Program-made: the position numbers and the translations under genes
DNA from: Corylus avellana
Lineage: Eukaryota > Streptophyta > Magnoliopsida > Fagales > Betulaceae
NCBI RefSeq assembly: GCF_901000735.1
Contig: NC_081550.1
Span: 14,860,393-14,924,392 of the forward strand
DNA: 64,000 nt
Direction: 5' to 3'
In this document: in pieces, positions 1 through 11,736 of the stretch
Position numbering within the stretch: the first letter of the stretch is position 1
Layout: each line of letters starts with the position of its first letter
Notes under the pieces: model-generated
Database searches by the model: none
The model's input: the letters and a program-made list of their open reading frames with translations, nothing else
Told to the model about the DNA's origin: nothing

Positions 1-1560
1 CGGGCTCGGTTTAGCCCGAGAGATGGGGGCAGAATTCGTGGAAGTATGGAGTGATTTTTAGGTGATTGTCAGTCACATTTGTCGTGAATTTGAGGCTAAG
101 GGCCATAAAATGAAGCTATATTTTTCTAAAGTCCAGAATATGCAAAAGGCTTTCAAAAAGTTCTGCATTGTTAAAATTCCGAGGGAAGAGAATGAGAAAG
201 CGGACTTTTTAGCTCGGTTGGGTTCAGCAACAAACGGTGATGCAAGGGAAACTGATCAACCAATACAAATTCTGCAACAACTTACTATCACCAAGGAGGT
301 TATGATTTTGACAGTTGAGGTCATGCCAGCCTGGGTTGAAGAAATCGTTGGTTATTTAGAAAATGGGAGTTCTTCCGAGAGATAAGAGGAAAGTTGTGCA
401 ATTAAAATGAAAGGCTGCTTGGTTCACCTTACTCAATGGCATCCTTTTTAAGCGAGCTTCATGTTACCCTTTCTTAAGTGTGCTTCGAAAGAAGAGGGTA
501 ATTATATCATTTGAGAGATCCATGAAGGGATCCGTGGTAGTCATTCAAGAGCTCGAATGTTAGCACACAAAGCTGTTAGAGCAGGATTTTTCTGGCCGAG
601 TATGAATCAGGATTCCATGCAAATCATCAAAGCTTGTGACAACTATCAACGTTTTGCAAACATCATCAAGCAACCTCCTGACAAGCTTAGTTCAGTCTCC
701 TCGCCATGGACATTTTCGTAATGGGCAGTGTATATAGTAGGGCCATTACCTTCGGGAAAAGGGGGTGTTCGGTTTATTGTAGTTGTTGTAGATTATTTCA
801 CAAAATGGGCAGAAGTGGAGGCTTTGGTAAACATTATAGCAAAAAATATTGAGAAGTTTCTTTGGAAAAATGTTATCTGTCGATATGGAATTCCTCATAC
901 CTTCGTTACAGACAATGGCAAACAGTTCGATTGTGATTCCTTTCGAGACTAGTGTGTTGGGCTTCATGTTCGGCAATATTTCTCATCTCTAGGGCATCCT
1001 CAAGCAAATGGACAAGTAGAAGCAACAAACAAAACCATATTCAAAATCCTAAAAAAAAAAAGCTCAGTTAGCACAAGGGAAACTGGGCAGAAGATCTTCC
1101 CGAGGTTTTATGGGCATACCACACCACTAGAAGAACTCCACTGAGGAAACCCCTTACGCTTTAGCCTACGAAACCGAGGCTGTCATTCCAGCCGAGATTG
1201 GGTCGAGAAGTTTTTGTGTAAACACCTTCAACCCCGAACTCAACAGTGAGGGTCTGAAACTACATCTAGATTTGTTACAAGAAAAATAGGATTAGGATCA
1301 AATTACTATGGCAGCATACCAGCAGAGGGTAGCTCAGTACTTCAATCAGCGGGTCAAACATTGTAGTTTTCAGGTTGGAGATTTGGTCTTTAAAAAAGTC
1401 ACTCTTGTAACTAAGGACACAGCTGATGGCAAGCTAGCACCAAACTGGGAAGGACCATACAAAGTGATCAAATCCGGTAGGGCAGGAGCATATCATCTCA
1501 CAAACCCCAAAGGAAAACAGTTCCAGCGACCATAGAATGCTGAGCATCTTAAGAAGTGTT
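1..1560 (+). pseudogene. Ty3/gypsy (Tat lineage) pol remnant: RNase H and integrase
   Basis: This is the 3' part of a retrotransposon polyprotein, cut by the window start. The first 385 bases encode the end of an RNase H domain (KIPREENEKADFLARLGS, followed by a linker). Bases about 480-700 encode the H2C2 zinc-binding region of integrase. Bases 728-1060 encode the catalytic core, with VDYFTKWAEVE, a TDNGKQFD block and HPQANGQVE. Bases 1308-1535 encode the C-terminal domain (GKLAPNWEGPYKV). Stop codons and frameshifts break the frame, for example a stop after DSFRD at 950-952, so it cannot make active enzyme. The arrangement RNase H-integrase followed by a long non-coding tail fits the Tat clade. 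Confidence 0.9.
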
Positions 1561-1846
1561 TTGTGTAGAATTATAAGTCTTAGAGATTCACCTTTTGTTA
1601 TATCCCTTGTTGTAAAATATAAGTGTTATGAATGAAGAATTCTCTGAGGTTATAATCATACAGAAATCTTAAAATATGCAATAGACCATACTACATTCGG
1701 AAATATAGCCGGAGAATTTCCCGAGCATGACTTGGTGAAATATCACTAAGGCGCTTTCCAAGTTAGTCTGTTGAAAGACTTATAAATTATTGTTTCAAGG
1801 TTATTTTGCAGGTTAAAGCCTAGTTTGTCAAGCAGAATTCAAAAAA

Positions 1847-2062
1847 CAATCGGGTATATGACCCCCAGATATTTCAAAGAACAACCGGGTATATCACCCC
1901 CGGATATTTCAAAGAAGAATCGGGTATGTCACCCCCAGATATTTCAAAAAACAACTGGGTATATCACCCCCGGAGATTTCAAAGAGGTACCAGGAATATC
2001 ACCCCAGGATATTTCAAAGAAGAATAGGGTATATCACCCCCAGATATGTCAAAGAAGAACCG
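1847..2062 (+). repeat. Tandem repeat, about 36-bp unit, six degenerate copies
   Basis: Units have the form GGGTATATCACCCCC followed by GGATATTTCAAAGAAGAA and repeat about every 36 bases with substitutions. The array lies inside the Tat 3' spacer. The reading frame at 1825-2130 is a by-product of the repeat. Confidence 0.85.
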
Positions 2063-2074
2063 GATATGTCATCA

Positions 2075-2460
2075 TTGGAGACAAGGAGAAAACCTTGGAT
2101 AAAAATAAGAATAGGGAGACAACCCTCTAAAACAAGGACAGGGAGAAAACCTTGGGCAAAAACAAGGACAAGGAGAAAACCTTGGGCAAAAACAAGGACA
2201 AGGAGAAAACCTTGGGCAAAAACAAGAATAGGGAGACAACCCTCTAAAACAAGGACAAGGAGACAACCTTGGGCAAAAACAATTAACGGGAGACAACTTG
2301 GTCAAAAAACAAGAAGAGTCATTCCCAGCAACAAGGAGAAAACCTTGGGTAAAAATAATTAAAGAGAGATAACCCGGTCAAAAAACAAGAAGACTTATTC
2401 CTAGCAATAAGGAGAAAACCTTGGGTAAAAACAATTAACGGAAGACAACCTAGTAAAAAA
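2075..2460 (+). repeat. Tandem repeat, about 30-bp unit
   Basis: Units of the form ACAAGGAGAAAACCTTGGGC plus AAAAACAAGG repeat about every 30 bases and become more diverged after 2290. Each unit has a short self-complementary core (AAGGAGAAAACCTT). The array follows directly on the 36-bp array. Apparent proteins on both strands here are low-complexity artefacts. Confidence 0.85.
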
Positions 2461-2826
2461 CAAGAAATCACCTCAAGGTGAACGTGGAACAAAGGTTAGT
2501 CTATTGAAAGACTTATAAATTATTGCTTAAAGGTTATTGTGCAGGTTTGGATTATCTTTATGAATTGGAGAGGGACCCAGGCATGATCCCCGGGTATCTC
2601 AAAACTTGGATGCGTTTAACCCCCTGGGCAAAGGATAGAGCTGGGGGGGTGCTCTCGGGAACTCAGGCGATGCCAAAAATAGAGCTGAAGAGCTCTAACT
2701 GACGAGCTCAAAGCACACTCACTAGGGAGACACAAGTCTTGGATAAGGTCAAACAACAAGCCGCCAGAAGGCTTTTACAAAATTCCCATTACCGAAGTAC
2801 CTTGGCTAAGGGAATTGGGGGGTAAC

Positions 2827-3386
2827 TGTTGGGAATAAATTCACACTACATGCCTACCAAATTTTGGGCCCAATGGCCAAGGATAGGCCCATGAAGATAT
2901 TAATTAAATGGCAAGGGCTATTTAATTAATTAATAGTCTTATATTCCAATCAGGATAATATTGGAATAAAGACGTCCTACTTATCTCTACAAGATGACTA
3001 CTCAAGATTATCTCTACATGATATATGTTGAAGGTTTATCTCTACATGATGGCTGTTGAGTTCTATCTCAACTATGGACTCCCAATACAACCCAAATAAG
3101 AAGAGCTAGTTCAAGTCTACTTCTACAGCCCAAGCCTATAAATAGGCCCCTACACAATGTACTAAAACATCCTGAAATATCATCACACATTATTGAGCGT
3201 ATTGAATTATTGTGCGCTGAAGCACAATATTTCTCTTAGAAACTTTCTGACTTTGGCATTGGAGTGTCCCCGGTTCCCCAGGGACCCCCTTGACAATATT
3301 ACCTTTTTGTAGTGATTTGGAGTGCACGACGACATATTGAAGACCTCGAAGAAAGCACATCCACTGTGTTGAAAACAATTTTAACA
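2827..3386 (+). mobile_element. 3' LTR of the Tat-type element
   Basis: It starts with TGTTGGGAATAA immediately after the purine-rich tract and contains a TATA-like CCTATAAATAGGCCC near 3135-3150. It probably ends near TTTTAACA at 3386. The 5' LTR lies outside the window, so the right border is an estimate. The ORF at 3190-3414 on the minus strand is not a gene. Confidence 0.65.
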
Positions 3387-3718
3387 GGCACATACCTGAT
3401 ATAATTAAAAACAAAAAAGAAAAAGAAGTTATAGTAAAGTTGTTTATGTTTAAAAAAAAAAAATGAATGAGAGTACTTAATAATATAAATTGTATTTGTA
3501 TTATAAGGGTATTTTAGGAAATTTGATTACAATATGATTCCACTCACCAACATATTGCATTGTATCAAACAAAGGAATATGATTAGCTAGTCTATTCCAA
3601 TGTTACAACCAAACAAAGGAATAGTAATAGCTAATCTATTCCACACTCTTCTATTCACAGTAGTAGCTAATCATTTTCCAATAGACTAGACATTTTGCGA
3701 ACCAAACGAGACCTTAAT
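3387..3718. other. Spacer with probable MITE end
   Basis: AT-rich sequence with no gene. The motif GCGAACCAAACGAGACCTTA near 3697-3716 resembles the terminus of common plant MITEs. The partner terminus was not found, so the element is not delimited. Confidence 0.35.
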
Positions 3719-5692
3719 TCACTTGAAAATGGGCCTTCATCTCCACAAAACCCATCGATCCAACAACAAATACCACTCAGCCCACAACCCATAATACCCA
3801 CACCCATAACTGATGTGTCCAATGATTCTCCAGAAAACGTGTCACCAAATTCCTCACAAACCGTGTCTCCTACTTTCCCCTTGGCCGAAACACCATCTTC
3901 TTCCCCAGAGTCTGTGACATCTCTCTCTCTCTGCAACCTACCCACTCAAATAATTTCAACCCACATCATCCCATGGTCACTCTTACCAGAAATAATATAT
4001 CAAGACCAAAATCCTTCACAGATGGCACTGTTAGGTACCCACTTCCTCATGCCCTTATTACTGAATCTTCTCCTATTGATCTGGAGCCAACATGTTTTTC
4101 ATCAGCTGTTAAGAACGAAAATTGGAGACAGGCTATGAACACTGAGTTCAATGCTCTACTAAAGAACAAAACATGGACACTAGAGCCCCTAAATTTAGCT
4201 ACCAACGTCATTGGGTGCAAATGGGTTTTTCGGGTAAAGAGGAAAGCTAATGGTTCGGTAGAACGCTATAAAGAACGGCTTGTAGTGAAAGGTTTTCATT
4301 AATTAGCTGGAATTGATTATGATGAGACCTACAGTCTTGTAATAAAGCCTACAACAGTTCGGATTGTACTCCCTCTCGCCATCCCAAGAGGCTGGCCTAT
4401 TCATCAGATAGACATACAGAATGCATTTCTCCATGACAATCTGTCCGAGCATTTCTACATGTCCTAGTCTCCTGGCTTCGCACATCCTCAACACCCGCAT
4501 CATATATGTAAGTTAAACAAAGCCCTATGGCCTCAAACAAGCACCCCGAGCTTGGTTTTCCAGACTCAGTTGCAAGCTCCTAGCTTTTGGATTTTCTAAC
4601 TCAAAATCAAACACATCTCTCTTTTTATACAAATCCAAGGAATACACTATGTTTGTGTTGATTTATGTGGATGACATATTGATAACTAGCTCCAGCTCCC
4701 TTGCAATTCATGATCTCCTTGTTGCCCTTCACAATGAATTTGCAGTAAAAGACTTAGGCAAACTTCATTTTTTTCTGGGCATCGAAGTTGTCCCCTCTTC
4801 TAATGGATGTATTCTCTCAACAAAGATACATAGTTGATCTTCTAAAGCGCACCAAAATGTTAGACGCCAAACTAGCCACGTCCCCCATGGCCTCATCCAC
4901 ACATCTATCGGTTTATGAAGGTGATATTTTCCCTAATCCAACTCTATATCGCAGCACTATTGGAGCATTACAATACCTTTGCATCACTCGCCCAGACATC
5001 TCTTATTGTGTAAACAAGCTCTCTCAATTTATGCAAAACCCAACTAAGCTACATTGGCAAGCAACAAAATGCCTACTACTCTACCTCAAGCAAATAGTGC
5101 AGTATGGTCTCCAGTTTCATAAGTCCAACACCAATGCAATTCAAGCCTTCTCAGATGCCGACTGGGCTGCAAGCAGAGATGATCACTGTTCAACAGGGAG
5201 CTACTGCATCTTTCTTGGTGCCAATCTAATTTCTTGTAGTTGCCGAAAACAACAAATTGTTGCTCATTCAAGTACAGAGGCCGAATACAAAGCTCACTCC
5301 AACACTGCTGCAGAACTATCATGGATCTCATCCTTATGTTTTGAATTGGGATTACACCTCTCCACAGCTCCTACCCTATGGTGCGACAACATTGGAGCTA
5401 CATACCTATCCTCCAATCCCCTTTTTCATGCAAGAACCAACATGTTGAAATAGATTTTCATTTTGTCCGTGACATGGTTGCCAAGAAGACACTCAACATC
5501 AGATTTATATCTAGCAAAGATCAGCTTGCAGATATTTTCACCAAACCATTGTCCTCATCTCGATTTGGATTTCTTAGAGACAAGCTTAGCGTTCATTCCA
5601 GACCATTGAGCTTGAGGGGGCGTCTTAGAGACATCTCTTCCAATAAGAACTCTACACACGATAATCTTAAGTTAAACAATATCTTTGGATAA
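3719..5692 (+). pseudogene. Ty1/copia pol remnant: reverse transcriptase and RNase H
   Basis: A Ser/Pro-rich linker (about 3700-3960) leads into copia reverse transcriptase (NVIGCKWVFRVKRKANG near 4210-4255, then LIYVDDILITSSSS near 4655-4700). RNase H follows ([39 protein letters not shown]), and the C-terminus has QLADIFTKPL. A stop at 4300-4302 and frameshifts near 4800 and 5450 split it into several frames. Gag, protease and integrase are absent, so only the 3' half of a copia element survives. Confidence 0.92.
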
Positions 5693-5925
5693 CGCTTGTA
5701 GCAGATTATTTAGATATCAATTTCTTGTTAAACTTATCTCCTTGTATATCTTATCACTTAGTGTTTAAATCTCATACTAAGTGTAATCTCATGCAAATAT
5801 TATTCTATAAATACAAAAGCCTAAACCAACGTTTGGTAAGATAGCAAGCATATCCTATTATCAAATCATATAGAGAGAAACCAAGAGAGAAATTTTGATA
5901 AAAGACCATTCGAGAGAGAGAGGTT
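5622..5925 (+). mobile_element. Probable 3' LTR of the copia remnant
   Basis: It begins right after the pol end and a G-rich tract (TTGAGGGGGCG). The expected TGTTAGAGAC start reads TCTTAGAGAC. It contains a TATA-like CTATAAATAC near 5805. The end is uncertain because no second LTR is available for comparison. Confidence 0.5.
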
Positions 5926-6200
5926 GAAATTAGTATTCTTCTTCTCCGGCTGCCTCTCTCTCTCTCTCTCTCCTCCCACAACCGTCTGTCGACTCTCTCT
6001 CTCTCGGTTTCTCGTTGCAAGCGGCAAGCCATGTGGTTTCTCTCTTGTCTCCCGTCGTGTCCGGTGGCTTAACTTCACCGTCGTCTCCCTCGCTTTCTTG
6101 TTGCAAGCGACAAGCCATCGTATTTCTCTCTCATCTCCCGTCGTCTCCTGTCTTTTATGGTATAGATTTTTCGAGTTACTTCATTATCTTTGATTTTTAT
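5926..6200 (+). repeat. CT-rich tract with 52-bp direct duplication
   Basis: A pyrimidine-rich segment contains (CT)n runs. A unit at 6008-6059 is repeated with several changes at 6095-6146; both contain TTGCAAGCG and end in CTCCCGTCGT. No protein is supported. It could be the untranslated leader of a lost gene or part of the preceding retroelement. Confidence 0.5.
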
Positions 6201-7690
6201 TTTTTGAACTAATGGAGGGTTTAGATTTTGAACACTTGATTATTTGATTTTGCATTTATTTTCGAGTTTGTTTATACTATTAGGATTTAGGAATACTTAG
6301 GAATGAAAATGATAGAATTTTAGTTTTTTACACAACCTTGATCTGATTTACGCTACCTTGATTTTTCCTATAGATAAATTTTCTTCTTTTGGATAAGCAT
6401 TTGCTAATTGCTGTAATTATTCTTGAAATTTGTATTGCTATTGGGCCCTTGTTTTTCTTCCCTGTTTGTGTTTTGGTTGTTTAGGACCTTTAGGTATGAT
6501 GTATAGGCTGGGTGCATGGGGTGCATTCATTGGCTTTTTTTTCTTCAAAAGATTGATTCTTGTTTGATTAAGTTTTTTGCATCTTATATTCTTATTGCTT
6601 TCTTACTTGATATTACTTATTTGTGGTATTTTACTCTTTTATATTGATCATTATGTTTATGTTTTGATTTGTTTGATTATTGAAGGAAGAAAATTTAAAG
6701 AATTGAAAGTAACCCATGTTGGAGGTGGCTTAGTTGAGACTTTATTTATTGTTCTTTGAAGGGATTCCAAGTTTGCCAAGGTTTGGGATTGTTTGAATCT
6801 ATCCATTTTTGTAACCAGTTTGTGAATTGCATACCAATTTAAAACTATGAGAACAAAAAGAACTTTACACTCCAAGATTGAACAGAAAAACCAATTTAAA
6901 ACCTTTATTAAAGCTTATTTAGTCCAAGAAAACATGTTCCATAAGTTATTTTAGCCCAAAAAATAAATTTGGGCCTTTAAGATTGATCTTAGCCTAAAAA
7001 AACATGTTCAATAAGTTATTTTTGTCTATTTAGCCCAAAAAAATTTGGGCTCCCAAAACAACCAATTTTTGGTTTATTTAAAAATAACATTGGCACAGTT
7101 AAAAGGGCTTACGATTAACCAATTAGCCAACTACTAAAATTAACTGAAAATTTCAAAATAATTTGCTATCGCAATGCAATCAGTAACTAATTTAACCGAC
7201 AATTTTAGTTAATAGACCGACAATGACTTTTTTCCCAACCGAACCGATACCCGCCCCTAGTTTTAGGAGTAAAAGAGAACGCACAACGCTGAAACAATGA
7301 CTTTCTCGCGGTTCAGGTGACAGAAATTTTAAATTTTAAATTTTAGGGTTTGTGCAAAATTGTGGAAGATGATGTTCGCAGGTTTGGGTAGTTGCATTTG
7401 ATACTACATAGAATTGGGGGTTTCTTTTAAGATTTTGATTTGCATATGTCTGGGGTTGTTAGGTTGAAAAGAAATGATAGAAAATCTCTATGGCGCAGTT
7501 GAAGTCATGTTGTGATTAGAGTTATTTCACTGATCTTCTGTTGTTCTGAATGTTAGATATGGCTTCGTTTTTGCATATGCAAGTCTCTCTGTTATTTAAG
7601 TTCTAGAAGGATCAGAAATTAGTGGTGATATGTAAACTATGTTAATTTGCGTTTCCGTTGATATTAATTTTCCTAAAATTGCTTATGTTG
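6201..7690. other. AT-rich spacer; hAT-like terminus near 7259
   Basis: No gene is seen. The segment at about 6890-7259 ends with CCGAACCGATACCCGCCCCT, which resembles one terminus of plant hAT elements (TAGGGG-type end read in reverse). Its partner was not found. The downstream part, from about 7300, may be 5' flank of the PPR pseudogene. Confidence 0.35.
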
Positions 7691-7927
7691 TGATGCAGTT
7701 TTTCTAAAATTGAACGCAAGCCCTAGCTTTCCATGCTCCGGAGTCCAGCACTTCTTCTTCTGCTTCTACTTCAACTATGCAGGAGAGGTATAGAAGCATC
7801 ATTTTCCTCACAAATTGTGCATTGTATTACAATATTCTAGTTATGAATTTCATTCTTTCTTTGTTTCCTCCTCTTGTGATTTCAATGCAACAAGAGATTA
7901 CTTAGGGAATTTAATCGTACAGTGAAA

Positions 7928-10115
7928 ATGAATGCAAAAGCACTGTTAAGTCCTCAGCCCAAGTCTTATGCTCCCTCTAATATTTATGCTCTTAGTTCCT
8001 ACTTCAAGCTCCTCTCTTCAATGCCAGCTCTCACTTCCCACAGTGACATAAACACCAAATAAGGTTCCTCTGTGAGAAACCCAATTCTCAATTCTCCGAG
8101 GCAGTTTCATTGTTTCACCGTGCCGTCGGTTCTTGCCTCTTACCCTCTTGGTCAACCTGCAATTTCCTTGTTGATGTGCTTGCAAGGTCGAAAAATCATG
8201 ACTTGGCTCTTTCGGTTTATAAGCAAATGACCATTGTTGGTATTTTGCCGAGTTTTCTATCATTGAGTGGTTTGATTGATTGTTTTGTGAGCGCCCGGAA
8301 GCCCAAATTGGTGCTTGGGGTGATGGGGTTGATGGTGAAGTGTGGTTTTAGATTTCATTTATTTGGTATGAATCGTATATTAAAGGGTTTGTGCCAAAAT
8401 GGTGAGGTTGGTAAGGCAATGGGTTTGCTCCGAGAAATGCAAAGGAATTGTGTATCACCAGATATTGTTACCTATAACATTCTTGTTAATGGACTTTGCA
8501 AGGCGAAGAAATTGAAAGAAGCGGGATGTTAGTTTGATGACATGGAGGCGGCAAATTGTCACCCGAATTTGGTAACATACACGACTTTGGTAGATGGTCT
8601 TTCTAAGGATAGTAGAGTTGATGAGGCAATGGACGTGTGGGAGGAGATGAAGAAGAAAGGTCTGGATGCGGATGTTATTGTGTACAGTGCCCTTATAAAT
8701 GGCCTTTCTTATAAAGGAAATGTTGATAGAGCGAAAGATGTTTTTGATGAGATGTTGGGAAAGGGAATTCTCCCCAATGCAGTTACCTATAATCCTTTGA
8801 TGCATAATCTTTGTACGATGGGGCGTTGGAAAGAGGTCATTGCGATGTTGAATAATATGGCAGAACATGGGATTCGCCCTGATGTTGTTAGTTATACGGG
8901 GTTAATTGAAGGTCTTTGCAAAGATGGGAGCACTAGAAAAGCCATGGACATTTTGGACTTGATGCTTGAGAAGGGAGTAGAGCCTAGCACGCAAACATAT
9001 AATGTTATAATTAATGGACTATGCAAGGGAGGCATGGTCAGTGAATCTTTTAAAATATTGGAAATGATGACTAAAAAGGGGATAGAGCTTGATGTGGTTA
9101 CTTACAATACATTGCTGGTGGGACTTTGTGATGATAGGAAGGTTGATGAGGCGATGAAACTCTTAAAATTTATTTTGAAGGGGGAGAGCTTTGTTGAACT
9201 GAATGTCATGACATTTAACTTGTTAATTCAGGGATTCTTCAAGGAAGGTTGTCTTGATGAGGCTGTGGAGATATATCACATGATGGTCGAAAAGGGGATC
9301 TCAGGTAGCATTGTAACTTACAATTTTTTGATTAGGGGGTATTTGAAGGCAGGAATGGTTGACAAAGCCATGGAACTATGGAAACATGCAATGAACTTGA
9401 GACTTTCTCCAAACTCAACTACATATAGTATTATAATTGATGGTTTCTGCAAAATGCCTTTGCTTAGTGTTGCTAAGGGCATTTTTAGTAAAATGAAGAC
9501 TCATGGGCTTAGTCCTACAGTGTTTGATTACAATACATTGATGGCATCCTTGTGCAAGGAGGGTAGCTTGGAGCAAGCTAGGAGGCTGTTTCAAAAAATG
9601 AGAAATTCAACTCATACACCAGGTGTTGCATCATTTACTATAATAATCAATGCAACTTTCAAAGCTGGAGATTTTCAATGTGCCAAGGAATTGCTAATGG
9701 ATATGCTTGAAATAGGTTTAGTGCCTAATCATTTGACATTTTCTGTATTAATAAATAGATTGTCAAAACTTGGTCTACTGGAAGAGGCTAAAAGTGTTTT
9801 TGAGAGAATGATAGATAGTGGTTTTACACCAGACACCTTCGTATATGATTCTTTACTTGAGGGCTTTGCTTCAAAGGGCGAAACCAAAGCAATCATTGAT
9901 CTGCTTCATCAAATGGCAAATATGGATCTTTTTCTTGACTCATAAATAATTGCTACCATCTTGACATGCCTTTGTGTATGTCAGAAGACGTTGACGTTAT
10001 GGAGATTCTGCCCAATTTTTCCCAAGAAGCATCCAAAGGAGCAAGAATTTCATGCGATGTGTTTTTATCAAAACTGAACAAGTCTCACGTGGAACTTAAA
10101 TTATGTGATGTGTGA
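7928..10115 (+). pseudogene. P-type pentatricopeptide repeat gene, At4g28010-like, disabled
   Basis: PPR proteins bind organellar RNA and help process or translate it. This one is a long P-class protein with degenerate 35-residue motifs such as VVTYNTLLVGLCDDRKVDEA. It is co-linear with what I remember of Arabidopsis At4g28010, including the N-terminal CEKPNSQFSEAV block and the LPNFSQEA-type C-terminal tail. The likely start is ATG 7928, then 8021 in the same frame. Four lesions break it. One base is missing near 8054-8058 (frame passes from DINT to IRFLCEKPN). There is a stop TAG at 8530-8532 and a stop TAA at 9943-9945. One base is missing near 9981-9984, after which EDVDVMEILPNFSQEASKG and a stop at 10113-10115 appear. 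The two long open parts are one gene, not two. A possible upstream leader exon lies near 7697-7790. Sequencing error could explain the indels but not easily both stops. Confidence 0.88.
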
Positions 10116-10246
10116 TACTCTTTATCTCAAGAAAGGCTTGCTGATGTGAATACTAGATCTCCAACAGTACTCTCCTAAGTAAGTCTTTACCATAATCTTT
10201 CTTTTTTAAGTATTTCTTGGTAGCATGCTTTGTATGTTCTCTTCTT

Positions 10247-10359
10247 ATATTAGCCAAAGGCTTTTTTTTTTTTTTTTTTTTATAAGTAATAACCAGTCTT
10301 ATTAAGAGCGTAAAGCGTCCCAAAGTATACTGGGTGTATACAATATTAGCCAAAGGCTT
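10247..10359 (-). mobile_element. 5'-truncated LINE 3' tail with 17-bp target duplication
   Basis: ATATTAGCCAAAGGCTT occurs at 10247-10263 and again at 10343-10359. Between them lie a long poly-T and ATAAGTAATAACC...AAAGCGTCCC, the reverse complement of the tail seen on the L1-like LINE copies near 27305 and 29207. This is a very short retroposition event that landed just downstream of the PPR pseudogene. Confidence 0.85.
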
Positions 10360-10363
10360 CTTG

Positions 10364-10624
10364 TAAATGATGATTTATAGTAGGTCACGAATATATGATT
10401 TGTCTTTCTACATTTGTTTTGGTGTTTTCATTCCCTAGGAGTAAAATTTGGTTAAGTCAGATTTTTTGTTTGTCTGGTTCTTATGTTTTTTGTCCTTTCC
10501 AACATTGCCTCTTTCTATCTTGTTTATACCAAATACTACAAGAAAGGATCTTATTATGTTTATTCTATTGCTTAGTGCATTGGTTAGCAAATCTTAAACT
10601 TAACATAAATGGCGGAGGAAAAAA
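10364..10624. other. Spacer, nothing recognised
   Basis: T-rich sequence; the short open frame at 10395-10700 has no recognisable domain. Confidence 0.5.
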
Positions 10625-10922
10625 AGGGGTTAAATACTTTGACCCCATTGTGGTTTATCGACTTTATTTTTTCCCACCTCAGTTTTTTTTTGTATCGTAG
10701 GTGGTACATTGAAAGTGGCTAAAAGTGGAGATGGTAACTCCGTCCAACTTCTGTCCAAAAATTGATGGAAATCCACAACAACACCCTTAAAAATTGTCAA
10801 GTATTCATATACCTAATTAAAATAAAAAATTTTAAAATTTTAAAACTAAAACTATTAAAAACATTTTTTTAAAAAAAAATTAGAAAAAGGGCCACCCCTT
10901 TGGACAAAATGGGGATGGCCGA
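10625..10922 (+). mobile_element. Mutator-like terminal arm, left end only
   Basis: It begins with GGGTTAAATACTTTGACC and contains GTGGAGATGGTAACTCCGTCC. That matches the design of the terminal inverted repeats of the element at 22330-23475 (GGAGATGGTACTTCCGTC). It ends in the GC-rich sub-terminal motif TGGGGATGGCC, directly abutting MAGO coding sequence. No right-hand partner was found within the next 3 kb. Confidence 0.55.
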
Positions 10923-11314
10923 AACAAGGGGAAGTTTGGGCACGAGTTCCTGGAATTCGAGTTCTGCTCCAACGGCATGCTCCGCTATGCCAACAACTCC
11001 AACTACAAGAATGACACCATGATCCGCAAGCAGATCTTCGTCACCCCCACTGTCCTCAAGGAGTGTCACTACTCGCCGCATTATCCTTGAGAGCGAGGTT
11101 TTCTTCTCTCTTTTTTTTTCTTCCTCTTTTTAGGGTTTCAAAACCCTTGATGGTTTTCGTTGGATGTTTCTTTTCGGGGTTTTGATTTTGTGTGTTTTGT
11201 TTTTGTCAGTGCTTTAGGATTTAGTTTGTGTTAGTTTTGGTTCTGGAGTCTCCTGGCTGATTGCTGGGAAAATGGAGTGCTGAAAGGGAAAGTGAGAATA
11301 TTTATTGTAAATTC

Positions 11315-11736
11315 TGTTATGAGCCTGAATTGAAGCCATGTTATTATGAGCCTAAATTGAAGCCACGTTATCCTTACTGTTTGTATTTCTTAGTTGAATC
11401 CCACTTTATCTTAATGTTCATCCTAATGAGTCCTGTGTATTTAGTGGGCTGCATAGCATCGGTAGTTAATGCATGTTAGTGGGCCATGTTAGTATCAGTT
11501 ATTTCCACTTTGTTAGTAGCAGTTATTTGAGTAACTGGTGGGTCTAGCAGTAAGTCATTTAGCTTTTGTATTTATGTCCAATTACATCCATGTATAGATC
11601 ATAAAAGAATTTGCATCAGAGAAGCCGTGAGCTTGAGAGGAGGGATTGACCCCTTGAAGTGCCAAAAATTTTCTTTTATTGCTTTTTATTGTTATTTCTT
11701 TACAAATCCCATCACCAAATATCCACGCCCATAACA
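11315..11736 (+). mobile_element. Solo LTR in MAGO intron 1
   Basis: The 422-bp segment starts TGTTATGAGCC and ends GCCCATAACA, with matching 7-bp ends (TGTTATG/CATAACA). It is flanked by the exact 5-bp duplication AATTC at 11310-11314 and 11737-11741. There is no internal region, so it is a solo LTR left by LTR recombination. The family is not identified; the strand is arbitrary. Confidence 0.8.

Larger units (their letters stand above)
1561..2826 (+). repeat. Tat element 3' non-coding region with tandem repeats
   Basis: This is the non-coding spacer between integrase and the 3' LTR. It holds two tandem arrays (listed separately). It also holds a direct duplication of about 50 bp at 1762-1812 and 2496-2547, sharing GAAAGACTTATAAATTATTG. 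It ends in a purine-rich tract (GGGAATTGGGG, about 2810-2822) that fits the polypurine tract of the element. Confidence 0.7.

Noticed and set aside
1847..2062. Regular 36-bp repeats resembling a CRISPR array
   Set aside because: Units are directly contiguous and degenerate with no unique spacers, and lie in a plant retrotransposon spacer.
2066..2362. Basic repeat protein encoded by the 30-bp array
   Set aside because: Low-complexity by-product of tandem repeats, open on both strands, no promoter or homologue evident.
8110..9945. Two adjacent PPR genes
   Set aside because: Both open frames are in the same phase, separated only by a TAG and three codons, and read as one co-linear protein.
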